From: Medicago truncatula
Lineage: Eukaryota > Streptophyta > Magnoliopsida > Fabales > Fabaceae
Assembly (NCBI RefSeq): GCF_003473485.1
Contig: NC_053043.1
Coordinates: 12,286,001 to 12,350,000, forward strand
Length of the DNA: 64,000 bases
Reading direction: 5' to 3'
A program made the translations under genes and the position numbers. The notes under the pieces are model-generated. The model searched no databases. It saw only the letters and a program-made list of their open reading frames with translations, and was not told the origin of the DNA. The stretch's first letter is position 1. Each line of letters starts with the position of its first letter. Shown piece by piece: positions 36,036 through 45,915 of this stretch.

Positions 36036-39000
36036 ATGGCTTCCATAGCTTCATTGCTTTCCACAGGGCTTCTCCTGAATTCATCACCCACTTCTCCATT
36101 GGACAGAAGAAGAAGAAGGAAAAGGATCAGTCCCACTTTTGTTAGAATGATGCCCATTCGCTCTTGTCTCGATGACACTTCTTCTCTCCTCCAAGCAGCT
36201 CAATACACTGTATGTATATCAGCTTTAAAGTCATCATCATTTTTTCTTTTTTCTGGAGGGCATCAATATGTGGCATTTCATACCAATTCAACAACTTATG
36301 CCATATTCATAAGCTCTCCATAATAGCTTATATGAAGGCGATAATTTAATTCTTAGTTGTGTTATTCGAACAGACAACTTTTTAAATGCCTAACAGTTCA
36401 AATAGGCTCTGTTTCGTAAAAAAAAAAAAAAACATAGCAGATAGTTGATAAGCTAACTTATAGCGGATGAGCTTATAACAGATAAGCTAATTGATTGAAT
36501 TTGTAGTGTTTTGTAAAATTAGCAGTTAAATTAACTTATATATATGAAATAACATAAAATAAAGTGCATTTAATTCATATTTATTTTTTAAAATAAAATT
36601 GTAGGGTTAAAGTTGAGATAAAGAGTGATAAGCTATATGTTTAAGCTATAAGGCCTATTTGGATTGAGCTTATTTTGAGCTTATGAAAAAAAAATTATGA
36701 AAATAATTAAGCATTTATGTTAATTCATAAGATCTTACTAACGAAAATTGTATGTTCATAAGTTTTTTCATAAACTACCTTAACAAGCTTATAAATAATA
36801 CATTAATGCTTATTTATTTGCATAAGCTCTAAAATAAGCCAATCCCAACGGAAACTACTTGAATTAGCTTATCGAAAACCGCTATAAACTCATGAAAATA
36901 AGCCATAAGCTCAAATTTATGTCTTACCAAACAGACCCATAGTGGTTAATTACATTTAAATTATGGTTAACCATGCTCAAACTCGTGGTTAATGAATTTC
37001 AATACCTGATAGGTTCATTAATCATTTATTGATCCTAGTTAACCACTTATTTGAACTGCATTGACCACATCTTTTTGCAAAACATTTGAATTTTCGTCAG
37101 ACTAAATTTGATTGTACAGAAATCATTTCTTATATTTTTTGTTATAGAAATAGTTTATAAGTACTTATTTGATAAACATTTTATTAAGAAACATGCCCTT
37201 GGTGCTTTTCTTTAATGAAACCTTTGCAACATTTATCAAAACTGTATCTTTGTACTGTTTTCAACAACCCTTTTTGTTGTTCTACAAGTGAATGGGTTGA
37301 CAAAATAATGAAAACTGCATGTGTTTGACAAAATCATGTTTATTTTTTATATTTGGTGATTATCCATTTAATTGGAAGATGAATGAATTTTTTAGATATG
37401 GGTTGGTGTTTGGTAGGTGGATACATATGTGAAAAGTGGCATGGTTGTAGGATTGGGGTCTGGTCATGCTTCTGGTATGGCCATTCAGCATTTAGGTCGC
37501 CAGCTTCGCAATGGTAATTTGAAAGACGTAGTAGGGATTCCCACGTGAGTTCTTCCTCTCCTTTCTCTGAGTTCAATCGATATACATTGTCGACGTGATT
37601 TTTTTTCCTTTCATATATGCCGACAACAATTTTCTACATGGTGAATTGTAATTATATACATTTATATCGTATCACAATTCACTATGCAGAAAATTGTCGG
37701 CATATTTTAGGGAAGTAATGTAAGTTCGACCAATCCATTCGGCATTGATGCATTTGTTTGTGCAGGTCTGTTGCAAGTGCAAGTGAAGCAGCAAAGGCTG
37801 GGATTCCTTTGGATACCTACCAAGACAGTTCTCAAGTGTGCACAAAAACAATCATATTCTAGATTTTCCTTTAATGTTGAGTATTACTTGTTTTAGAGGG
37901 TACTTGGATGCTTGCCAGAAAGCCTTGTATGCAATTGCTGGTGAAAATTTTCCTAAAGAGAAGAAATCTCTTAGATAAACGCATAACTAAGAAAAATGTT
38001 TTGATAAAGTCATATTGAAGTAAAAAGTAAATTTAAGTTTGGATATCTTGATATGTAAAGTTAGGTGTGCTTTAAGTTTTATTTTCCAAAGAACTGAAAT
38101 TTCATTGTAGACTCATTTGATATTGCTCTGTTGTAGATTGATATTGCATTTGATGATGCCGACGGTGTAGAAGAAGGGACATTTGTTGCTATAATTGGAC
38201 GTCGGAAATTGCAAAGTGAGGAATCCATAATCCAAGAGAAGGCTAGTTGCTATACATTGTTCTTCTGTATTTTCTTGTGAAGATCAACGTTTGTGTTTTA
38301 ATGATGATTGATTTCCCCGCTTTTTCTCCTGTTGTTTGCAGTCCATACTGAATAACGCCAATAAACTAGTGTTCATTATTGAAGAAAACCAGTACAAAGG
38401 TGGTCTGGAAGGTTCTATTCCAGTTTTAATTCAGTCTGTAAGCAGCTGTGCTAATTATTAGCTTATCGATTCTTTCTTCTGTATATTTGTCTTTAATATC
38501 AAAATTTTCCTTGCAGCTCAACTGGTTGGCAGCTGCTGAAGAGATTGACGATATGTTTCTTGGCGATGCTGAGGTTCGCTACACATTCCCTCTTTTTCTG
38601 AGTTTTTCTTCATGTGTATAATAAGAAATTGTTAGATCTGATTGGTTGTTTTATCAACACAACGTTTCTTGGTGATGCTGACTTTTTCTTCTGTATGTTT
38701 CTTGATCAATTGTATCTTTTCTTGTTTTACCACTCATTCAGCTTAGTATGATCCACTATCAGTGTGAAATGATTTCAAGTTATCATCTGATCATATAATT
38801 TTTTTTTTTGGTGTACACACACTTATGATCACATTGGAGATATCTTTGATGCATTGGTCTCTTTATTTGTTTTAGTAGCTTATTTTATTTCTTAATTGAT
38901 CCAAGAGGTTTTCTTATGTCCCTCATGTTTTTCTGCATTCTCTCAACTGTTTTACCAAAAAGCCTGCTCATTACAATTATATTTATTGTTTCTTTTTGTA

Positions 39001-40091
39001 TAATAAGGTGTGGAGAAGACCAGCTATTGGGCAAGCAGGTCCACTAGGAGGTGACTTTCCACTGGTCACAGGGGAAGGACATAATGTTCTTGATGTTATC
39101 TTCACATCTCCAATACCAAGCCTTGGTAAGTTCTGTCTGCAATTGTGATGATGATGCATATTTTAGTCTGTGCTGGTCAATCTCATTGACTTTGTATTAC
39201 TTGCAGCTGAAGTAGCGAAAATCCTTGATAACGTTGATGGTGTTGTAGACCATGGTGTCATATCGAAAACCCCGTTAGTTTTCTCTCTCATCTTTTATGC
39301 GCTTTAAATCGGTGATCTGATAATGTTTCGAGTCTCTGATGTACTGCTTGATATGGTTGATAGAATGGTTTACAATTAGTTTGAATAAACTTCTCATAAT
39401 GCCTTTAGGACAAAAATATCAAAGAATCTTGCATTGATGAGATTTTAAAACACCTGTTGTTTTAATATAAGTTGAAAATAGCCTTTACGTCTCAACGTTT
39501 TCAAAAGATCTCTCAAACTTCTTCATAGCAAATACATGAGAATATTTTTGTAAGTGAAGAATTATAAACTTATTCTCATTGAGAAGCTATTCCAAACCAA
39601 GCCTTACTGATGAACTTTGCATGGTTTCACGAGTTAGGTAATATCATCCAAAATTTGTTAAGAAGTTATAATAGAAATATATACAAACTGCAATTACAAA
39701 GAGGTGCAAAAAGGGCACGATTAGTATATTTTATCCATTATTTCAGCATTTGGCAAAAAGAAATGCAGAGGATACTATTTTAATATTTATTTTAGACCTG
39801 AAGTCTGATGCAATTGCAACCTATTTATTTAGTTCCATGAGACATGAGTATAATAACATAAGCAGGATCAACATCCTAGTCACTTTTAAACATCTTGTTC
39901 TACTAAATTATTGCATTGGTTCTACTAATATTCTTTCCTGAAGCAAAAGAAACAAAGGAAAGTGGTTTATATGACAATATTAACTCATTTTATTTGCTTC
40001 CATTATTTTGTAATGCAGATGTACAGTGGTAATTGCATCTCCAAATGGGTTGAACGTTTTGGACAAATTGACTGCAGATGTAGTGGGTTAG
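36036..40091 (+). CDS. RPI4: probable ribose-5-phosphate isomerase 4, plastid-type (divergent RpiA fold)
   Basis: Related to RpiA, which interconverts ribose-5-phosphate and ribulose-5-phosphate. The nine exons are 36036-36209, 37417-37544, 37766-37835, 38137-38241, 38342-38437, 38517-38573, 39008-39125, 39207-39273 and 40019-40091. Phases fit and give 295 residues, the size of Arabidopsis At5g44520. The Ser/Arg-rich N-terminus (about 40 residues, [11 protein letters not shown]) looks like a plastid transit peptide. Family motifs present are [42 protein letters not shown] and VDGVVDHGV. The active-site segment reads [13 protein letters not shown]...IGRRKLQ instead of the canonical DGADE...KGGGGAL, so isomerase activity is doubtful. 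Intron 4 begins GCTAGT after GAGAAG and ends TGCAG, a GC-AG intron. The leader lies just upstream; the promoter was not resolved. Confidence 0.9.
36408..36940. mobile_element. MITE in isomerase intron 1, itself holding a second MITE
   Basis: The outer ends GGCTCTGTTTCGTAAAA and, reversed from the right, GGGTCTGTTTGGTAAGAC are inverted. AAGCT/AGCTTAT-rich subterminal sequence follows on both sides. The inner element is at 36653-36858. The outer target duplication is ambiguous. Confidence 0.6.
36653..36858. mobile_element. nested MITE, same family as 22089-22279
   Basis: The left end GCCTATTTGGATTGAGCTTA and, reversed from the right, TTTCCGTTGGGATTGGCTTA are inverted repeats. They continue through TTTTGAGCTTATG. 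Confidence 0.6.
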
Positions 40092-40492
40092 GCACTTCAG
40101 ATTCACTTCTTATATCTCTCCTTTGTAAATGTGTGATTAAAATTAGGGATGTTACACTTACAGTGGAGTTATCAACAGTAACAAGTTTTGCGGCTGCACA
40201 CACGCGCCTTTGGAACTACGATTTTCTATTCCACCATGATGTCATGGTTTGCACAATCTCTAGAATTCTTAAATGTTAGTAATTTTCCTGTTATGCGACA
40301 ATGCTATGTACTCTCTGTTGTTGATTATAAGAAAAGTAATAATCTAGTTTTACACTTAAGAATTTTAGTAAAGAACAATCTATTTTCTTAATCTAATACA
40401 AAATAGTTGAATTTTCCAAACTCTTTATGAGAACTTGTTCCATAGAAATACAAGCATCGTTAGAAAATGAAATCTTTATTAATCTATAAATA

Positions 40493-40644
40493 CACCCTCC
40501 GGTCACAAATACAGTATAAGCAAAAAACCATATTTTAGATTCATTCAATAAATGATGTATGTTATCTACAATAAAGACTACATACATCATTTAATGAATG
40601 AATCTAAAATATGGAATTTTGCTTATATTTGTGACCGGAGGGTG
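40493..40644. mobile_element. foldback MITE (152 bp), nearly all inverted repeat
   Basis: Arms of about 70 bp start CACCCTCCGGTCACAAATA on both strands and pair almost to the centre. The main difference is a 5-base extra CAGTA in the left arm. TA flanks both ends (40491-40492 and 40645-40646), as in Stowaway/mariner MITEs. A transcript would form a long hairpin. Confidence 0.85.
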
Positions 40645-40764
40645 TATATTTCAGAAAAACTAACATCGTTTAATATAGTGATTTTGTTATGCATACATTC
40701 AAATATTGGATGGAGTAATTCCATGTAGAAGTTGGTCAGTCACCCTTATTGAAATATTCTTTGT

Positions 40765-40880
40765 CCCATGTTGGTATCTCGATTGGTAAGCTAAGGGACA
40801 AGGAGATTTAGGGAGGTTCCAGGTTCCATCCCGGGAATTGTTCGATCCTGAGATTTAAGGAGGTTTGGAGCAAACATGAA
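40765..40880 (+). repeat. tRNA-like SINE fragment
   Basis: A box A-type TATCTCGATTGGTAAGC and a box B-type GGTTCCATCCCGGG are spaced as in tRNA-derived SINEs. No clear tail or target duplication. Confidence 0.4.
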
Positions 40881-40973
40881 AAAAACTTCACAAGCAAAAG
40901 GAATATTTATTAGGTAACCAAAAAAATGAAAAAAAAGCTCTTTTCAAGATACTCCCTTTGACCCTTTTTATAA

Positions 40974-41546
40974 GACTGGTGTTAGTCACACCCCAAAAAA
41001 AACTAGTTACACCTAAATTTATTTAAAATTTTACAATAATACCAAAATTGTCCTCTTCATGTAAATTTTTAAAAACCCATCTTTTATGATCATTCTGAAC
41101 CCTTACCCCCCATTTCATCCACAAATCATCATAGATGTGCAACCAATATCTGAATCAACATCTTTGTTATTGATCTGTACTATATTCATAAAAGTTAGTG
41201 AATTTCATGAATTTCATTTTCAATGAGTTTCTATTTGTTTATTGTTTGTTTTGGTATGAGATATGTTCAATTTAGGTTACTGTAAATTAAGTTTACTTAT
41301 GTTCAATTTAGGTTAATGTAAATTTAGTTTACTTACGTTCAATCTAGATATAAGAGGTTTGTGTAAATTCAGTTTACTCAATCTAGGTTAATGTAAATTA
41401 AGTTTACTTATGTTCAGTTAATGTAAATTCAGTTTACTTATTCAATTTAGGTTAATGTAAATTAAGTTTACTTATGTTCAACTTAAGGGTATATTAGTCA
41501 TTCTGGGGTGTAACTTGTTTTTTTTGGGGTGTGACTAGCACCAGTC
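40974..41546. mobile_element. MULE-type element (573 bp) with an internal minisatellite
   Basis: Inverted ends GACTGGTGTTAGTCACACCC and, reversed from the right, GACTGGTGCTAGTCACACCC extend about 40 bp. The perfect 9-bp duplication TTTTTATAA is at 40965-40973 and 41547-41555. The flanking sequence, rejoined across the duplication, resembles an older MITE beginning ACTCCCTTTGACCC (40951), so this is an insertion into a MITE. No coding frame. Confidence 0.87.
41264..41485. repeat. minisatellite inside the MULE-type element
   Basis: About six imperfect units of 30-45 bp with core GTTCAATTTAGGTTAATGTA followed by AATT(A/C)AGTTTACTTA. Length differs between units. Confidence 0.8.
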
Positions 41547-42571
41547 TTTTTATAATCATATTTTACAAAAAAAAGTCACAAGTATTATTAAAAGTTGTTG
41601 GAGTAATAAATTTGTCTGAAATATGTATGACTATTACTAAATTACCTTTACTATATAAAATAAATTTAATGTTACTTTTCATATTCCAAAATAAATTTAT
41701 TGTATTAATTGAAAAAAAGAATAAATGCATCTAGTAACTTGCAACGAGTCTTATATGTAGAAGCAAACATTTTTTTTTGTGTGAATGAATTTTTTTTGTT
41801 TTGTTTCCGTAGCAAGTGCCCCAATAATACTAGTTAGCATGATAAAAAGAAAAACTTAGACATATTATTGCAAATAAAAGGGTTAAGTTTATTTTACTTT
41901 TTTTTAAGAAAAAAGGGGTAAAGTTTGTCTCACAATTTTTTTGGTCCTTAATAAATATAATTTTGTCGTGTTCTTGACATTTTTTGAACATAATAATATT
42001 AACATACAAAAGTTGAATATAATAAATGGGTATAACATGCATACATTTTGAACATAAAAAATTCATAATCTTGACATTCATATTCACATAACTCGACCGT
42101 TAGGGACCAAAAACAAAATAAAAAAATTTGTGAGGACAAAAACATTATGTTTAATTTTCTAGCGATTAAAATTAAAATTCGCTATATTTTAAAGAATGAA
42201 AAACTTATTTAATAGAAATAATTTTATATTCTTTAAAAAAATTATATTAAATTAAATACAACAATATTCTAGTTAGTATTGGAAGTTGAAACCGTACTTG
42301 GAAAATATTCCAACAAAATACTATGCACAATGTGACCCTTGGAAAACACACAACAAAAGCACATGAGACGATTGGGTTTTCAAATAATTTCATTTCATAT
42401 ACTTGGTTACTATTTATATGTACAGAATAGATTACAATGGTAGTACATATTGCGTTTAGTCTTGACGGGTAAACCTCAACAAGTAATATTTTCATTTCAT
42501 TTCAACTTCAAGTCAAATGTAAATGTTCTGATTCGTTCCTTAACTTCTTTCATTTACTTGTGGACAGATTC

Positions 42572-44883
42572 ATGGCAAGAAAATGCGAAGAAGGACGTGC
42601 CGTGGGAATAGACCTTGGTACAACGTATTCATGTGTTGCAGTATGGCAGGAACAACACTCTCGTGTTGAAATCATTCACAACGATCAGGGCAACAGAACA
42701 ACACCTTCTTGTGTTGCTTTCACTGAAGATCAAAGGTTTATTGGTGATGCTGCTAAAAATCAAGCTGCTGCTAACTCTCAAAACACTGTCTTTGGTAAAT
42801 AAATTTCTATTCTTTCTGTCCTTTAAGTGTTTGAAAACCTAATTGCAAATTATTAAAAAATTGAAGGACTAAATTTTAGATTGCTGACAAGTCCATTGAT
42901 CTATCCAGAGCCGACCTCACTGAGTGAAATGAAGTTTGGTTTTTGGTAATATCAATTCATTTACTCCTTCGAATGTTTGTTTTTATTGTTTATTTGCTTT
43001 TGTTACCTAGACTATTGAGCAAAGAGAATATTATAAACGGTTCCTAAACTAAAGTTTGTATTTAGGTTTTGAACTTACTTTTAAATAATCTTTAATGATT
43101 CATTATTTAAAAACCCAAAAACCAAATTACAAATTATTTACAAGTTCAAAAAGCAAAATTATAGTTCATGGATCTATTTAGAATTTCCCTAATAAATTAT
43201 GGACCAAATAAATAATTAGACCTTATTAATATCGTTTTTTCAGATGCTAAGAGATTAATTGGTAGGAAGTTTAGTGATCCTATTGTTCTGGATGATGCAT
43301 TATTATGGCCGTTCAAGGTCACTGCTGGTGTCAATGACAAACCAATAATTACTGTTAACTACAAAGGCCAGGAGAAGCAGCTATGTGCTGAAGAAGTATC
43401 ATCTATGGTACTAACAAAGATGCGAGAAATTGCTGAGGCATATTTAGAATCACCGGTAAAGAATGCTGTTGTTACTGTACCTGCTTATTTTAGTGATTCT
43501 CAGCGAAAAGCAACGATAGATGCTGGCTCAATTGCTGGTCTCAATGTTATGAGGGTAATGAATGAACCCACTGCTGCAGCTGTTGCATATGGCCTTGAAA
43601 AGAGAGCTGATTGTGTTGGAGAAAGAAACATTTTTGTGTTTGATCTTGGTGGTGGCACTTTTGACGTTTCTATCCTAACTATTAAGGATAACATCTTCCA
43701 AGTTAAGGCCACTGCTGGAAACACTCACCTTGGAGGAGAGGATTTTGATAATAGAATGGTAAACTACTTTGCACAGGAGTTCAAGAGAAAGAACAAATTG
43801 GATATTAGTGCAAGTTCAAAAGCCTTGAGGAGATTGAGAACTGCTTGTGAGAGGGCAAAAAGAATACTTTCGTTTCTTGTTGTTGCAACTATTGAGGTAG
43901 ATTCTTTATTTCAAGGCATTGATTTTTCTTCATCCATCAATCGGGCAAAGTTTGAGGAATTGAATTTAGATCTTCTTAATGATTGTATAAAGACTGTTGA
44001 GAGTTGTATTATGGATGCAAAGATGGACAAGAGTACTATAGATGATTTTGTACTTGTTGGTGGATCTTCTAGGATTCCCAAAGTCCAACAGCTATTACAG
44101 GACTTTTTCAACGGGAAGGAATTGTGCAAGAGCATTAACCCTGACGAGGCTGTTGCTTATGGGGCAGCTGTTCAAGCTGCTTTGTTGAGTAAAGATGTTA
44201 AGAATGTTCCAAATTTGGTGTTGCAGGATGTTACTCCTTTGTCCATTGGTAGGTCAATAATAGGGGATGTCATGAGTGTGGTGATTCCAAGGAACACTTG
44301 CATTCCTGTGAAGAAGACACGAGAATATTTTACAGTTGAAGATAACCAATCCAGTTCCTTGATTAAGGTTTACGAGGGTGAGAGAACAAAAGCCAGTGAC
44401 AACAATTTGCTTGGTTCTTTTCGTCTTTCTGGTTTTCCCCCAGCTCCTCGTGGTTCCCCCTCTTCAGATGTATGTTTTGCTATTGGTGAAAATGGTATTT
44501 TGACAGTTTCTGCTACGAATAGTTCTTCTGGCAATTCAAATGAGATTACAATAACTAATTACAAAGAAAGGTTGTCAAGTGAAGAAATAAACAAATTAAT
44601 TAAAGAGGCTGAGAATTTTCATATTGAAGACCAGAGATTCCTAAGGAAGGCCAAAGCAGTGAATGCTTTGGATGACTACATTTACAAAATGGGAAATGCT
44701 TTAAAGAAAAAGGATATTGATGTGAAGCTCTCTTCACAAGAAATCGAGAAGATCGAATCTGCAATTGCTGTGGCCACAAATTTGCTTGATGAGAAAAACC
44801 AGCAGGTTGAAATAGATGTTTTGGAGGATTATCTAAAGGGGATTGAGAGTAGAATGGAACAGATTATAGCCAAGACTAATTAG
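42572..44883 (+). CDS. HSP70-family chaperone (cytosolic HSC70-like), intact, lacking EEVD
   Basis: ATP-dependent chaperone that binds unfolded peptides. Exon 1 is 42572-42794 and exon 2 is 43244-44883; the intron splits the Asp codon as in plant cytosolic HSP70 genes. It gives 620 residues. Motifs are IDLGTTYS at 13-20, [14 protein letters not shown] at 204-217 and [15 protein letters not shown] from 344. The interdomain linker reads [11 protein letters not shown], followed by a complete beta sandwich ([32 protein letters not shown]) and helical lid. It ends MEQIIAKTN, about 30 residues short of standard HSC70 and without EEVD, so TPR co-chaperones (HOP, CHIP) should not dock. I chose this ATG because the upstream in-frame codon at 42560 is GTG. 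A TATTTATA lies about 160 bp upstream. Relatives at 32333 and 56084 are broken. Confidence 0.92.
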
Positions 44884-45221
44884 TTTGTTTTCTCAATTAA
44901 GATTTTAATTATTGTCTTTCTGTTATGTAAGGTTTGATAAAATTCAGCTATTTAAATCAATGCAGGTATTTTGGGAATTATGTGATTAGTTTACAAAGCC
45001 AACAAATAGGAAGGCTTCCATTTCAGTGTTCTCGACGAGTTTATTCTGCATTAGTCTTCTCCAGAAAAATCGAATTTTTTGTTTGTTTCATGCTCAATGA
45101 TGTATTGATTTTTGGAAGTTTTAAACTTGAGGTCTCAACAGTTATAAATTTTGATGGAAAATGGATCATGTCTTACCAAGCTAGAAATACTTCCAAGTTT
45201 CTTTTATAAATTGAATTTTGT

Positions 45222-45312
45222 TCCCCCTGAAATTGAAGAAAACGACAACTCCTAATATTGATTTTGGGGATGATAAAACTTACAAGCACACATGCTATCA
45301 TTCCTTTGTACT
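45222..45312 (+). repeat. 3'-flank block shared by two HSP70 loci
   Basis: The stretch with TATTGATTTTGGGGATGATA and CAAGCACACATGCTATC recurs at 58297-58388, downstream of HSP70 relic 2. The duplication that made the two loci therefore included several hundred bases of 3' flank. Confidence 0.75.
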
Positions 45313-45915
45313 CTAACGATTAGTAAACAGTGTCTATATTAAATATTATATTCAACATATATTAGTGATTTTTTATAATTTTTTTAAATCTTGCACTAAT
45401 GGGGTTGATTCTAGTGAAAAGGGTTAGACTCATAATCTAACGAACCAAAGTTTAAATTCTGATTGACGAGATATCTAAATTTAGTGTCCAACACGCGTCA
45501 AACATAATTACTTTCAACCTATGAACAAAATTTCTTATTTTTTGTTTTATTCTTCCTCAACACACTTAAAATTCTTTATTTAAATTCTGTCTAAAGTCTA
45601 AAAATACATTGTGCCGACACTACCTATCATGTCTCTATTCAGCTCAAACGAATCCTAAACACGAGGTAAAAATTAAGTAGATCAAGTAGCATGTTTTCAT
45701 TTAATTTCTATATATGTCAAACAAAGTAAATCAAATCCAGGGTGCTTACTTAAGTGGAATGTTTTACTTAAAAAGCATTTGAATGTGAAACTGATAATTT
45801 GGACTTTTTTTACAAAGATATATAAGAGTTACAAGACTGTCGCACTGAGATCAAACTTATTTAAAATATAGAAGGTAAAAACTAACACACAATAGAGAAA
45901 ATAACCACAACAAGA

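Noticed and set aside
42560-42571. Four-residue upstream extension of the intact HSP70
   Set aside because: It would start at GTG, which plants rarely use; the ATG at 42572 gives the family-typical MARKCE start.
45405-45490. Possible SINE downstream of the intact HSP70
   Set aside because: Only a weak box B-like GTTTAAATTCTG and no box A, tail or target duplication.
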